Part shown: positions 35,890 through 48,257 of the stretch, in pieces | How positions within the stretch are numbered: position 1 is the stretch's first letter | Layout: the number at the start of each line of letters is the position of its first letter | NCBI GenBank assembly: GCA_023213395.1 | Contig: CM041465.1 | Location: forward strand, 61,077,741-61,141,740 | Direction of reading: 5' to 3' | DNA: 64,000 bases | DNA from: Cycas panzhihuaensis | Lineage: Eukaryota > Cycadophyta | Program-made: the position numbers and the translations under genes | The notes under the pieces: model-generated | What the model was told of the DNA's origin: nothing | What the model saw: the letters and a program-made list of their open reading frames with translations, nothing else | The model's database searches: none

Positions 35890-36310
35890 TTGTCACCTAT
35901 ATCTCTCCACATTTTTACTGATGACAGAAGCTGCGGTAACCCTGGACTTTCTACCACTACATGGATTCTTCGTAGCTCCTTCGGATACGATTTCTTGTGC
36001 TCTGGGGTCTTCCTCCCAGAGGCTACCAATAATGAATCTGAGTACATGGCCATTATCGAGGCCCTCACTAATGCTCTCTGTTTCCATCATGGACTTATCA
36101 TTTTGCTTTGTGACTCTCAGGTTGTGGTGTCCCATCTCACCCAGGTTTACTAGGTGCAATGCCCTTACTTAAGAGCCCTTGCTTTGACCACCAGATCTCT
36201 CCTGGCTTGTTTTCAGTCTGTCGACATTTGATACATTCCTCAGGCCCTCAACACTGAGGTAGATAGTCTCGTTTACCTCATCCTTGAGTGCCGCCTTCAT
36301 CTTCTTGCTG
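35890..36310 (+). pseudogene. Extra RNase H domain in G
   Basis: Plus-strand frame 1. Open block FTDDRSCGNPG, then FLPEATNNESEYMAIIEALT and IILLCDSQVVVSHLTQVY, continuing past a TAG to ALTTRSLLACFQSVDI and EVDSLVYLILECRLHLL. The three acidic residues of an RNase H site are visible: Asp in TDD, Glu in NESEY, Asp in CDSQ. The GNPG and ATNNE.EY motifs fit the archaeal-type RNase H (aRNH) that Tat elements acquired. In those elements it usually sits beside the retroviral RNase H before integrase. Here it lies after the antisense gene and near the 3' LTR, without RT next to it. It would degrade RNA in RNA-DNA hybrids. Confidence 0.75.
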
Positions 36311-36733
36311 ACCATCCCTAAGACTTGCCTGGTTGCCCTGTCGCCCAAGCCCCAGGCCATCATGTACATCACCTCATGATCTGTTCACACCTCTGAAACC
36401 TAGCTGCTAATGAGGTTAAACTATAGCAACTACCAGTTTGTTCACCCATCTCTTCTACTTGATTATGCATATCTCTTTGCATCTTTTGTGATGGGGGTAG
36501 TCCCCTCATCCTTGGTGTTTTCTAGTCAATCCCTGGGTGGTGCATAGGCAGCCCCTATGTTGCCTTCACCTCTGCCTTCATATCCACACATTCTGCCATG
36601 ACACTCGCAGGCATCCTTAACCACTGTTACGATCTTGATTTATATATCTACATACACATGTGCTACTAATAGCGGTTGTTGCCGGATTCACCATCGCACC
36701 ATGCTTCCAAGCCGAGGCTCTCCGCCAAGGCGG
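36311..36733 (+). other. 3' untranslated part of G
   Basis: No domain was recognised. The border with the 3' LTR has a short purine run GCCAAGGCGG; no long polypurine tract is visible. Confidence 0.45.
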
Positions 36734-39485
36734 TGTTTCCCGCCTGTGAATGGATACAAAGTGGTCGACTCAGGTAAGTGTAGGTATGTTTCTTATCTTA
36801 TTGTTGTTTTCTTTTGTGAGGAATATTTGCTTGCATGCTATGTCTTTGTAGATGGTTTTGTGTCATCTACACCCATTTAGCTTATGACGACTATAGCGGG
36901 GGCATACTCGCAGTAAGTGTGACACCCTGGTGGCTACATCACTTCCCGCAATCTGCCTTGCTCCCCTTAAGACTCGCCTGATTCATGTGTTGATTCACCC
37001 ACATGTTGGTTCATTGCCATTTGACCTCCTTGTTGCACCCTTGAGTCCCATGATTATTTTTCTTGTGGCTTTTGGTATGTTGCTTACCTGCAGGCGGTGG
37101 GCCCGCCCTTAAACCTCCTAGAGCATTGGTCCATAGCCCTGGCTAGCTATTTGGGCCAATTTTATCTTTTGGTCCTACACCACAGTAAATTTTGTGGTAC
37201 CGCGAAGTTTCCCGCAGTGCGACTGTTATAACTTATTTTTTTTAAACTATTGTGGTAATTTATGTATTTGTTGCAGAATTGCCATGTGTCTCTCAACCCA
37301 ACTTAGCGCCAGTCGAGCCCTAATCACTTGATTAGGGTTGGGGCTAAGTATTTAAGCCCATCTTAATTCATTTTAAGGATCTTTTTTACTCTCTTTTGAA
37401 GGATCACCAAGGAAAAATGCCCTACTGTCTGCTCCCTTCTACTGCTCTATTGCATTTCCAGGACCTACAATCACTCTTTAGCACCTATCTCTCCTTTGGC
37501 TTGACTGTGACATCTTCACAACTCATTGCACACCTTGGAGAGGGCCTTCTTGAGGAGTTTTCAGGGTCTCCTTGCCTAGGTAGTCACTAAGTGGTCCTAG
37601 AAGCAGGATTTCCTCTAGCTATCTTAATAGGGGCTCCATACCTGCTACACTCCAGCTTTTCCTCAGATTTCTAGCCTCTTCTTAGCAAGCTTGTGCAAAG
37701 GCAAACGCCTCCCATTTTCTCTAAAGGTATTTATTGGTTTAAAGTCTTTCCTTTGTCCAGTTTATACCCAGTTTTGTATGTTTTACGCTAGCTTGTCTTA
37801 TCTCGTTTCAAGGGTTATTTCTTGCCTTTCCCTTGGACTTTTTTCCTCTGCTATTTAGGCCTCTTTTCTTGCGTTTCATGCCTAGGACAGTGGCCAAAGA
37901 GGGCTCCATAAGGTTTGGGATAGAGTTGGGTGCATTATGTACCACCTTCACACTCCTTAAGAGGCTCTTGCCCTCCAAAACTTCCTCTTTGACCCCGTGC
38001 TATCCCTGGAGTGGGGTAAAGGATTAGTAGGCTATTTCCAGTCGCTGAAATCAGTGTTGGCACTTGTTGTAGTACTAGTTTACACACTCTTTTCCCTCAT
38101 CTAGATAACGCATAAGCCCTAGTTACTTTTCTTGGCTCATCCCCTTCTCTCAACGGCCTGGCTTGCTCCCCATACCACTCTAGCTCATTGAGGGTTTCTT
38201 TGGTCTCTTTTTACACCTTTGCTCCCCCAGTTTCTAGCTAGTTGTATAGCCATACCCTCACTGCCTTGTGGCTTCTCGAGGGAGGGTAGGGTTTCTCTTT
38301 ACGGGAGGTGGGCCACTCCGAGGCTTACCTATCTACTTACTATTCATTTGAGTAGTTTTTACCATAGTTTGTTGTTGCAGCCTTGTGATTCATGAACACT
38401 AATATATATGTATAGAGACTTGTTTTTGGTATATGTACACATGTGTTATTAGGGCTTCACTTTATGTTGTTAGCCTCCTTTCTTTGGAAAGGGATATTTT
38501 GTGCTTACTTGTAAGTACACGGAGGACGTAAGGGATTTCTCCCTTTTCTCTCTTATGGGTAAGTGTGTTTGTTCATATTTTATTATAGCATCTCATTTGC
38601 TGCAATCACTTTCATTTTTTTCCTTTCTTGGTACTCTAGTGTCACTTTCGGGGAAGGTAAGGAAGGCCCATGCTTTGCCCTACTGTGACCCCTCTTTCGT
38701 CGTGCTTTGTGGAGCGATTTTGGACACCTTGTGGGAGCATTACCACTTCGATCGCATCTTCATTTTGGGTATGTGTTCTCGCTTCATTTCATTTTCTTTC
38801 TTTTAGAAGGTTTTGCATGGTAGTAATTAGACTACTTAAAAGGAAAAAGGAAATCGACTCTCTCTTTTGGTTTACATTCTGTTTATTATATTTTATACAC
38901 TATACCTATCATATGAAAAGGTTTTAGGAAGTTTTTCTCTCCAACCTTTCCCTTCAACTTGTAAACTTCGCCTTTACCCTCTCGGCTTGTCATATCTAGT
39001 TTAGTTTGCTTGCATGTGTCCTAGCATCCTCTTTTCTCTTGATTGCTCTTTTGAAGGGGGAAACTCTTGATCAATCAATCGTTCCCACTACCTTCATCCT
39101 CCCTCGGGTTTCTTTTACCTAGCTGAACAACCGAGAAGACCTTAACCGTAGGCTATTCACCTACTTTGCCTCCATTTGTTTCCCTCCGCTATAGGGAAAC
39201 CTTTGAGGGATTTTCCCGCTTTGCTTATGGCCATCCAAGGGTGGGAGGATTCTTCTCCAAGATCTATTCAGACTACTCTTCTACCTCTCCTCTTCCTAGT
39301 TGAAGTGGGGAACCACCTTTAGGTAGCTGGGTACCATCCGTAGGTCCTAAACTCATCCTTTGGTGCATGGGGCACCCTACATGGTACTTGCCTTGCTTGT
39401 AGGTTCCTATCTACGTTCGATAGTGCCATCGATCATCCTCGCTATCCCTACGTAGCTAGGTGTTTATCCCATAGACACACATCCA
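36734..39485 (+). repeat. G 3' LTR (2.75 kb)
   Basis: Begins TGTTTCCCGCC and ends CACATCCA, followed by target duplicate CCTAC (39486-39490). Colinear with 25162-27941 throughout. Confidence 0.88.
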
Positions 39486-39490
39486 CCTAC

Positions 39491-40609
39491 AAACTCTGGA
39501 TTATAGTCAATTGATAATATAGGCTTAATTAAATCTAATTCCATTGATTCTAAAACCACTTAATGGTCAAACCTGCAAGTAAACCCAATTAAATTAACTA
39601 ACAAAAGTCTTCTCATTTACTCCTTCCACCATATAGGCTTTGCTAGGCCTAACAGATTCGTAATTAACGAGTAAATATATGACAAAAAAAAACCCATATA
39701 AATAAAAATTCCTATTTCTAACATATATGCATAGTATCTCCTCTAATTTTTCCTTCTTCCCTCTAAAATAGTAGGAGTAGAATGCTTATCCTTGACCTTA
39801 GAAGGAACACATCCTTCTCATTAATTCATGCACATTTGTATGCCTCCTCTTCAAATCATAATAGAACAAAGAGCAAAAATAACGTGTTACTTTGAACATC
39901 AATCCAAAAAACATTAGTGGCACGTTGAACAAAGGTAAATACATATCATAAAATCCCCTCTAGTTTTTTAAATGACGCATCAAATAACTTGAGCTCGAGC
40001 ATCAACCTCTAATGCTACATTTGTGAATAACTCATGCAATAATTTAGGTCATTGAGCTGGTGAATATAGGGCCCTCTAAAGCTTTTATTCAATCTTTTTA
40101 GTAAGAGAAACAAGGTAAGCAGATTGCCTAGGAAGCAAACTCTATGGCATCCTAAATAATCTAAGGTGATGGACTGAAGATGTTACAAGTGCCACATAAA
40201 AATAGATGATGCATGTTTCATCAACGAAGTAGAGTTTACCTAAAGGTCTTCACTCTATAACAAATATACACATAACTAAACAAAGAGCTCAAGGATGTAG
40301 GGTAAAAATACAAGAAGCACTCTTCATAATAGATGGCTGGTAGAAAAATCACAACAAACAATGACTAATCCTCTATACAAAAGGATTGAGTGACTAAAAT
40401 CTCTCCATGATGATCTTTACGCAACCACCATAGGTCACCAACACAGTAGGGCACATGTTAAATCAATACATAGTCATGCAATCTTTATGTAAAAGGAATT
40501 TTACAAGCTTTATGAAGGGCAATGTCTTCTCATAGGCCATAGATGAAGAACACCATGAAGGCAGTCATGAGATAATATGATTCAAGCATAGTTATCAGGA
40601 GTTGAGCCA
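39491..40609 (-). other. B leader, right part
   Basis: Non-coding AT-rich leader of B between the G insertion and the B 5' LTR. Base composition returns sharply to the copia level after G ends. Confidence 0.5.
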
Positions 40610-40750
40610 TGGATGATGTAGGATGATATAATTAAGTACTACTTAATACTTGATACATATACCTCTAATACTAACATTAAATGCTAGACTTATTAAACAT
40701 TATACTATTAAACCTATGGACAACACTTACATTAAATATTATTCCTAACA
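40610..40750 (-). repeat. B 5' LTR
   Basis: Plus-strand TGGATGATGTAGG...TTATTCCTAACA, paired with 16510-16651. The flanking internal bases read TGGCTCAACTCC on the minus strand, which is not the usual initiator-Met site, so B may use another primer tRNA. Confidence 0.7.
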
Positions 40751-41179
40751 ACTTGTAGGCAAACAAAAGATATTGTCTAAATAAAAATTTTTACATAAAT
40801 TTTACTCAAAAAAATGAAGTAAAATAAGAGAAATTTTAGATTAAAGCTTCAAACTCATGCTTTTGTAAAATTAAGTTTTCCACTTATGGAGATATAATTT
40901 GAAGTTATATCTTTAGAATAGATTACTCTCCTTTGGGAGATGAATCTACATACCAAATTTTATCGAATCTTGAGCCCTTAAAATTTTTGTGTTTATATAT
41001 TTTTATATGATTATGTGTTATAATTAATAAACTTAAAAAAAGACTTTTTTCTCTTAGAAAACTTTAAAATGTTCAAAATATTTTAACACCTTTTGATCTT
41101 GCCTCTCTCTAATTAAGTTCTTCAAAACATTCTTCTTCAATCCTTTCAATCTGGCTTCTCTCATATTTTTAATAGACCT

Positions 41180-41499
<320 letters not shown>

Positions 41500-43685
41500 C
41501 TATAAATTATCCAAAGGATATAACCTTTGAAATTTTTCATAAGGAAATATTATAATCTATAGAGATGTATTATTTGATAAGTCTAATGAGATAATTGTGC
41601 CTAATGCAAATAATAAAAGCAAAGAAAAATGTAAAACATATGTAAAGGGTGAAGAGGATAAGGATAATGATGAGCCTTCTACTTCCTCTTCTCCTCTTGT
41701 AAAGAAAATACCCAAATGGTATTACTAAACCATTAAGGACTCTAAGGTTGATGACATCAAACTTGATGAAGGTGTTCAAATAAGGAGCAAGAGAAAATAT
41801 AATTATGTCTTGATATCTAGCATATTGAGCATTCATGAGCCACAATCATTTAATGAAGCCAAAGTTTTAGTTTAATAACAATCAACTATGAAAGATGAGT
41901 ATAACTTTATCCTTCATAATAACACATGGAACTTTGATGAACTTCCTCAAAACAAAAAATCCATTAATTATAGATGAGTATGTAAAGTAAAGTATAGATC
42001 AAATGGTGTAGTTGACAGACACAAATCTTTACTTATGGCTAAGGTCTATGCACAAAAAATAGGTATGGACTTCAAGGAGACCTTTGCACCTATGGCAAAG
42101 ATGCCTGCTATATAAATGCTTATCAGTCTTGCATCTCAATTTGGTTGGACACTCATACCAAATAGATATAAAGAGTGTTTTTCTTCATGGAATTCTTGAT
42201 GAGAAGGTCTATATAGAACAATTTGAAGGCTTTGTAAAGGTTGAGCAACAACATCTTATTTATAAACTAAAAAAAACTCTTTATAGGGTTATGTAAGCAC
42301 CAAGGTTATGGTACTTGTGCATTGATGACTATCTTACTTTATTTGAATTTACTAGATGTGAATATGATCATAGTTTATATGTGAGATACTTAGATTATGG
42401 TATTCTCATCATTGCACTTTAGATCAATGATCTCTTCATTACTAGCAGTGACACTCTTTAGATTGACTCTCTTAAAAAGTAATTGTGTAATGCTTTTAAG
42501 ATGTAAGATCTTGGCCCTCTATATTATTACCTTGGTTTGGAGAATTAGTAGGAGGGTGATAACATTTTTATAGTGTTGTCTAAATATGTTCATGATTTAT
42601 TGAGATGATTCCATATGGAGGATTATAATCCAGTGGCTACTCCCATGGAAGCTAGTCTCAAATTAACTAAGGAGTTTGTTGGTAAGTCTATTGATACTAC
42701 ATTGTACAATTATTGGATAATTTAATCCACCTCACTAACATTTAACCTGACAGTAGTTATGTTATTACTATTGTGTCATGCTCTTAAAAATCAATTGTAT
42801 AATGCTTTTAAGATGTAAGATCTTGGCCCTCTATATTATTACCTTGGTTTGGAGAATTAGTAGGAGGGTGACAACATTTTTATATTGTTGTCTAAATATG
42901 TTCATAATTTGTTGAGATGATTCCATATAGAGGATTATAAGTCAATGGCTACTCCCATAAAAGCTGGTCTCAAATTGACTAAGGAGACTATTGGTGAGTC
43001 TATTGATGCTACATTATACAATTAGTGGATAATCTGATCCACCTCATTAACATTTGACCTAATAGTAGTTATGTTATTACTATTGTCTCATGCTTCATGA
43101 GACCTCTATCCACTCTTCATTAGAAGGAAAAAAAGCAAATGTTGAGATATGGAAAAGGCACTATCAAATATGGACTTATGTTTGCTAGATCTAATGAATT
43201 TAGACTATAGGGCTTCATTGACTCAAATTGGAAAAGGGATCATAATGAGAGGAAATCTACATCGGGATATGTTTTCACACTTGATTCTATTATTATCTCT
43301 TAGTATAGTAAAAAATAAGCTACAATCTCCTTGTCTTCTATAGAGGTTAAGTACAAGGCAACATTTGTAACTACTTGTGAAGCCATTTAGCTCAAGAGAC
43401 TTCTTGGTCACTTCAAACTTCTATGTGATGATCCAACATAATTATTCTATGATAATCAAAGCACAATTGAATTTTCAAAGAATCTAGTATTCAAATCTGG
43501 GCTAAAACATATGGAAGTTTACCATTATTTTATTTGGGATTGGGTGCAAGGTAAAGTAGTTGAGTTGGTCTATCATCCAATTAAGGATTAGATTCCTATT
43601 GTTCTCACTAAGGTCTTAAATCCTAAAAATCTTAAGAGGCTTAGACAACTTTTATTTGTGAGAAATAATGATTTAACATTATAAG
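41500..43685 (+). pseudogene. Copia I pol, right part (RT and RNase H)
   Basis: Starts in the integrase C-terminus (YRDVLFDKSNEIIVPN near 41560). A Pro/Ser/acid linker follows, then RT from about 41840: TMKDEYNFILHNNTWNF, SINYRWVCKVKYRSNG, MDFKETFAPMAKM and an EKVYIEQFEGFVKVEQQHL block at 42200. A YYYLGLEN motif is followed by a duplicated segment (42472-43092). RNase H at 43190-43680 shows KSTSGYVFTLDS, SSIEVKYKATFVTT, YDNQSTIEFSKN and VYHYFIWDWVQGKVVELVYH. Many TAG stops are present. The end reaches a purine tract TAAGAGGG at 43682-43689. Confidence 0.8.
42472..43092 (+). repeat. Tandem duplication inside I pol (312-bp period)
   Basis: 42472-42783 and 42784-43092 are two copies of one segment. 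Both contain TGCTTTTAAGATGTAAGATC, the run CTCTATATTATTACCTTGG and the same GGAGAATTAGTAGGAGGGTG word. It duplicates the RT end (YYYLGLEN to TPMEASLKLTK). Copies differ by about 20-25 scattered bases, so the duplication is not recent. Confidence 0.9.
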
Positions 43686-43689
43686 AGGG

Positions 43690-44009
43690 TGTTAGAAATA
43701 ATATTAATTCATTGTATTATTATTGATGACATTTTTTTTGGACTTATTGTTACATATTACAACTCCAAAATCTATTGTAGCACTCACCTTCAATTGGTAT
43801 CCTTTGACTTTGCTCTCACATATGTGAGCTTATGTAATGCCTCATGGAGTTTCCTATTTATATTCATTGACTCCACTTATTCATTAGTGAAGTTTATTAA
43901 GTATGAGCTATGAAATAATGCAAGTTTATTATATTATTATTTTTTGTACTTATGAGCTTGTATTATTTATTTTCTATAGCCCATTTGCTCTCAATCTCTC
44001 ATTTTAACA
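43690..44009 (+). repeat. I 3' LTR
   Basis: Begins TGTTAGAAATAATATT right after the purine tract and ends CTCATTTTAACA. No 5' copy was found in the window, so the end is placed by the TG...CA rule. Confidence 0.65.
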
Positions 44010-44293
44010 ATTCATATTATAATTGGTAGGCATGGAAGTAGAAAAAGAAAAGGGATGACAAAGATCTACATATTGAGCATTTAGTATGGAGAAATATGGT
44101 TTTGTATTAATTTGTTGCAAGTTATAAATAAAGTTTCTTTATTTAACAATTTCTCTGAAATATTTTTTTAAGGTTATACAATTTATATATTTAATAAAAA
44201 ATGTGAATCTTCACCTTTTCTAACTTATGAATTTTAAAGGAAATAGTTGATAAAATGAATACTTGTAAATGTAATCAAAATCTTTGTAGTAAA
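44010..44293. other. Unassigned spacer
   Basis: AT-rich, no frame or repeat partner recognised. Lies between the I 3' LTR and the K 5' LTR. Confidence 0.5.
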
Positions 44294-44524
44294 TGTTAGA
44301 ATATTAATGTTCTATCCTATGTTTTTACTTAGGGCGTCTCTTATGTATAATTAAGGGTTATGTGTTATGACCCCTTTTCTATTTAAAAATGATTCTTGGC
44401 ATATATGTACTAGGTCTCTTTTATAAACTAGATGTATTTATATGAGAGAAAGACTCTTACCCATCAATTAAGGAAGATCATATTCTTTTGATATTCTATC
44501 TTTTCTTTAACATGGTATCAGAGC
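44294..44524 (+). repeat. K 5' LTR and primer site
   Basis: The LTR starts TGTTAGAATATTAATGTTC and ends TTTTCTTTAACA (44512). TGGTATCAGAGC at 44513-44524 matches the copia initiator-Met primer site exactly. The first 16 bases equal the start of the X LTR, then the sequences diverge. Confidence 0.85.
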
Positions 44525-45160
44525 AAGTTTGATATGATATAACATATTAAATTTATTTTAGGAGGAGGAGGAAACTGAATAAGAAGGAGACTAAAAAGTT
44601 TTTTTAAGGAAGACAATCCTACAAGACCCTATATGGAACACCTATACATATTTATACAGACTTGTATCATTACTAAATTTTATTAGTAAGGATATTTTGA
44701 TAAGTAGAATCTCCTTCTCTAAAAAGTTGACTACAAATTTAGCATCTGTAAATGAGAAATCATAAAAAAATAATAGCACAAGTTTGAAATTTCTTTTGCT
44801 ATTTTCTCTCATTTTTTAAAGTTTCGGTGCCTAAAATTGATCTTAAAATCTTCCTTAAGACATAAGCTTTCCATTAAGTATAATTTTGCAAAGAGATTTT
44901 AAAATTTTATTAAGTTATAAGTAAAAATACAGTTTTAACCCTAGTCACCTCCTTCACTTTTAGGCCATTTTCCTGTCAAATGAAAGCTCTAATCCAAATT
45001 TTATTTGTAGATCCTAATAAGTGATGAAAAGATCAATATTGTGAGGGGATCTTTTTTGGAATCCATACACCTACACTTTTTTTTTATAAAACCATATGGT
45101 CGTATGGTCCTAACCTAAAACATAAAAAGAAAAATAGAGTTTTCTTATAGTCCTCCTTTT
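44525..45160 (+). other. K leader
   Basis: No coding frame recognised between the primer site and the first gag-like codons. Confidence 0.5.
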
Positions 45161-46080
45161 TTTCTTATAAAATGACCTTTGTTTACTCATTAGGAGATTT
45201 AGATAAATTAATTGGATAAAATTATGGTTCTTTAAAAATAAAAATGAAGGGTTTTTTGGTTTCCAAAAATTCTTGAGGTATTACTATTGATAAAGGAAGA
45301 AAATCAATTGCCATAGATACTGTAAATCTTGCTAGTTGGAAAGAAAAAGATAAAGATGCCTTAGTAACCATTACATTACCTATAAGTGATTCTACTTTAA
45401 CTCATATAAGAAAAGCCTCCTCTTTAATTAAAACTTGGAAAATTCTTACTACTTATATAGTGAAAAGAATGAAGCTTGAATTATCACTCTTAAAGAACAA
45501 TTATACTAACTCCATTTAAAGGAGGATGAACAAGTCTCTGACTTTATTACTAAAGTAGTAGAAGTCAGAGACAATTTAACATTTATAAGTGAGCCTATAT
45601 CAGACACATAAATTATTTGTATGGCACTTAACAAACTACCTAATACATTTGATAATTTAGTGAGCACTCTCATTATGGGAGGACAAGCTTGTGATATGTC
45701 ATTTCACACCCTATATGGACATCTTCTTTAATAAGAACAAAGGATACAAAGATATGACAAAGAAACTAAAGCTAAAGAAACATATCTCTTTAGATAGAGA
45801 ATTGGAGAACAAGATTATAGTAGAGATAGATCCATAAGAGGAAGATCAATAGATGCAAAGGCAAGTAGAGTAAGGTTTAGTAGAGGATGATCAGGACATG
45901 TTAGAGGAAGATCATTAGATAACTTAGTATTTTGTCACTGCGACAGATTAGGACACTTTGCTAGTGATTTTAGATCAATTAAAACCAATACATATTATTA
46001 CTATAGAATATTTAGGTATCTTTCAAGAAATTATTTTCATAAAAGTATTCAGATTTCAAAGGGAACATGTGTAAAAGGCA
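45161..46080 (+). pseudogene. Copia K gag remnant
   Basis: Frame pieces include NLASWKEKDKDALVTITLPI and LIKTWKILTTYIVKRMKLEL, a gag polypeptide layout, then LNKLPNTFDNLVS-type sequence near 45630. A zinc knuckle at 45936-45977 reads FCHCDRLGHFASDF: CX2C and His are kept, the last Cys is Phe. Several frame changes and stops are present. Confidence 0.7.
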
Positions 46081-48257
46081 ACTACAATAATGAGCAATCT
46101 AAAGATGATGAAAGAGAGAAAACTTCTTTCATTGCTACATTGGCTTCTTCCACTCAAAGCAATGAAGATTGGTCCATAAACTATAGAGATATAAATCATA
46201 TGACATGAAGAGAAGATTGGTTTAAGACTCTTCATCCTTATTCCATAAATAAAATTGTTGAACTTTGAAATATTTTTTCTCTAAGAATTAAAGGTAAAAG
46301 AAACTATTGCAATTAAAATCAATCAAGAAGGCAAAAGGATTGGTAATGTCTTATTTGTTCCAAGATTAAAGAAAAATCTTCTTTATGTATCCTAATTAGG
46401 AAATAAAGAGTTTTAAATCATCTTTTATTAAGATAAAAAATGTAATATTTATGATATAAAGAAGGGCGGTGATGTCATTGTTAAAGGGATAGAGACTGAT
46501 AATCTTTATAAATTAGACTCTACTCTCATTCTATCCCCTTATATAAAAACTTTTGCTATTCAAAATATTAATAATGAAATCTAAAATCTTTTGTATGGAT
46601 ATATTATATATGATAGACTAAAAAATCTTAAAAATTTTGATATGGTTGATGAATTACTTAGTAACATTACAATAAACTATTCTATTTACAAAGGTTGTGT
46701 AATGGGCAAACAACATAGGGCACAATTTCAAGAAAGCAACTAGAGAGAATAAGAAAAATTAGAGTTGACTCATAGTGATATATGTGGACCAATTACACCA
46801 AATTTTATTAATGGTTCCCAGTATTTTCTTACATTCATTGATGACTCCAATGAAAAAACTTGAGTGTTTTTAATATTCAGTAAATTAGAAGCTTTTGATT
46901 ATTTTAAAGAATTCAAAGCTCAAGTTGAATTAGAAAGTGGGTAGAGAATCAAAGTCCTTATAATAGATGGAGGAAGAGAATATGTCAAGAATGAATTTTT
47001 AATTTTTTTATAAAACACATAGCATTCATAGACAACTAACTACTCCTTATACTCCACAGTCTAATGGAGTGCTTAAAAGATTAAAAAAAACTACAACATA
47101 AATAGTCAGATGTATGATAAATAAAAAAGATGTCTCTAATGCATATTGGGTCCAAGTTGTTAATACAATTATCTAACTTATAAATAAAAATCCCATAAGG
47201 TCACTTCATAAAATTACTCCAAAAGAAGTATGAATAGATAAAAAACTTGATGTAAGTCATCTAAGAATTTTTGGAAGCACTACTTATGTGCACATTCCTA
47301 ATTAAAAATATGACTAAATTAAATGACAAAATCATTAAGTGTATCATGATTAAATATAGTAGCAAATCTAAAGTCTATCGTTGCATACATCCAAAAACTA
47401 ACAAAATCTATGTGAGTAGAGATATCACATTTAATAAAGATTCTCCAATAAAAAAAGATTATGTATGCACCCAAAAAGGTATAATAATAGAGGAAAATGT
47501 AGAATTTCTAAACAAAAAAATTATAGCGTAGGAAGAGACTGCATCTCATGAAGAACCGAGAATAGAGGAACATGAAGTTGAAAGAGAAAGATAATAAAGT
47601 GATTCCATGCAATTTGAAAAAGGACTATCTAAGTGGTACTTAAAGACTATAGAAGAGTCAAAAAGAGATGCTTTTGAACAAATAATAAGATCTCAAAGAC
47701 ATCAACTATTAATCTATTCAGGTGAACCTTAGAGCTATGAAGAAGCTTGTCAAAAAGCAAAATGGCAAGAGGCTATAAATAAGGAAATGCTCTCTATAAA
47801 ATAAAATAATACTTAGAAATTAGTTTTTCCTCCTAAAGGTAAACCTATTATGGAGTGCAAATGGGCTTATAAAATAATAGAAAGATCTAATGGTGAAATT
47901 GAAAAGTATAAACCCAAATTATTTACAAAATAATAGACTACAGGTATTGACTACGAAGAAACTTTTGCTCTAGTGGAAAAAATGATAACTATTCAGATAA
48001 TTATAGCTATAACAGCATAATAAGAATAGTAAATTGTGTAGTTTGATGTTAAAATCACCTTTTAAAATGGTGATTTAAATGAAGAAGTATACATAGAGCA
48101 ACCACCAAAATACATGAAAAAGGCAGAAGAACACCTTGTTTACAAATTAAAAAAAGCTTTATCTACCTCAAAGAAAAAACCAAAAGCCTAGTATGCAAAG
48201 CCAAATTATGATCTCAGAAAGAAAGGGTTTGATAGGAATGAGGTTGATCCAAGTCTT
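46081..48257 (+). pseudogene. Copia K pol remnant
   Basis: The protease area near 46170-46210 is heavily decayed. Integrase runs from about 46670: KGCVMGKQHRAQFQE, LELTHSDICGPITP (first catalytic Asp kept), YFLTFIDDSNEKT (second kept), and C-terminal KLNDKIIKCIMIKYSSKSKV at 47312-47371 with KIYVSRDITFNK. RT from about 47730: EEACQKAKWQEAINKEMLSI, KPIMECKWAYKIIERSNGEI, IDYEETFALVEKM and EEVYIEQPPKYMKKAEEHLV. It ends at FDRNEVDPSLC. Stops are mostly TAG and TAA. Confidence 0.78.

Larger units (their letters stand above)
25162..39485 (+). mobile_element. Element G: Tat/Ogre-type Ty3/gypsy element, internally deleted
   Basis: A 14,324-bp element with LTRs of 2,780 and 2,752 bp and a perfect 5-bp duplication CCTAC. 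A primer site TGGCGACC lies one base after the 5' LTR, the start of the arginine-tRNA site known for Ogre-like elements. Internal order: gag and protease in one plus-strand frame (28267-31815), an integrase C-terminus (31830-32207), an antisense spliced gene (34726-32918), then a plus-strand RNase H domain (35890-36310). RT, the retroviral RNase H and the integrase core are absent. By eye the LTRs are about 90 percent identical in a sampled 100-bp stretch, mostly transitions, so insertion is old. GC content is clearly higher than in the copia DNA around it. Confidence 0.88.
16510..40750 (-). mobile_element. Element B: gag-only element split by C and G
   Basis: Two short related LTRs, 16510-16651 (142 bp) and 40610-40750 (141 bp), bracket 24 kb. 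Removing copia C (16892-22787) and gypsy G (25162-39485) leaves about 4.0 kb: a purine tract after the left LTR, a 3' region, a gag-like frame starting at 24509 on the minus strand, and a leader of about 1.8 kb (24510-25156 plus 39491-40609). No pro or pol domains were seen in these pieces. The gag N-terminus matches X and E. Target flanks share only act (ccact left, acttg right), so the exact edges may be off by a few bases. Confidence 0.7.
44294..48257 (+). mobile_element. Copia element K, 3'-truncated
   Basis: 5' LTR 44294-44512, an exact primer site TGGTATCAGAGC, leader, gag, integrase and about half of RT. The RT frame stops at DPSLC next to the LTR-like sequence L at 48258. RNase H and a 3' LTR are missing, so K was probably cut by L or by a deletion. 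Confidence 0.82.

Noticed and set aside
35559-36172. Plus- and minus-strand frames of up to 120 codons over the RNase H region
   Set aside because: They are other-frame shadows of the RNase H frame 35890-36153 or hydrophobic low-information translations without a motif.
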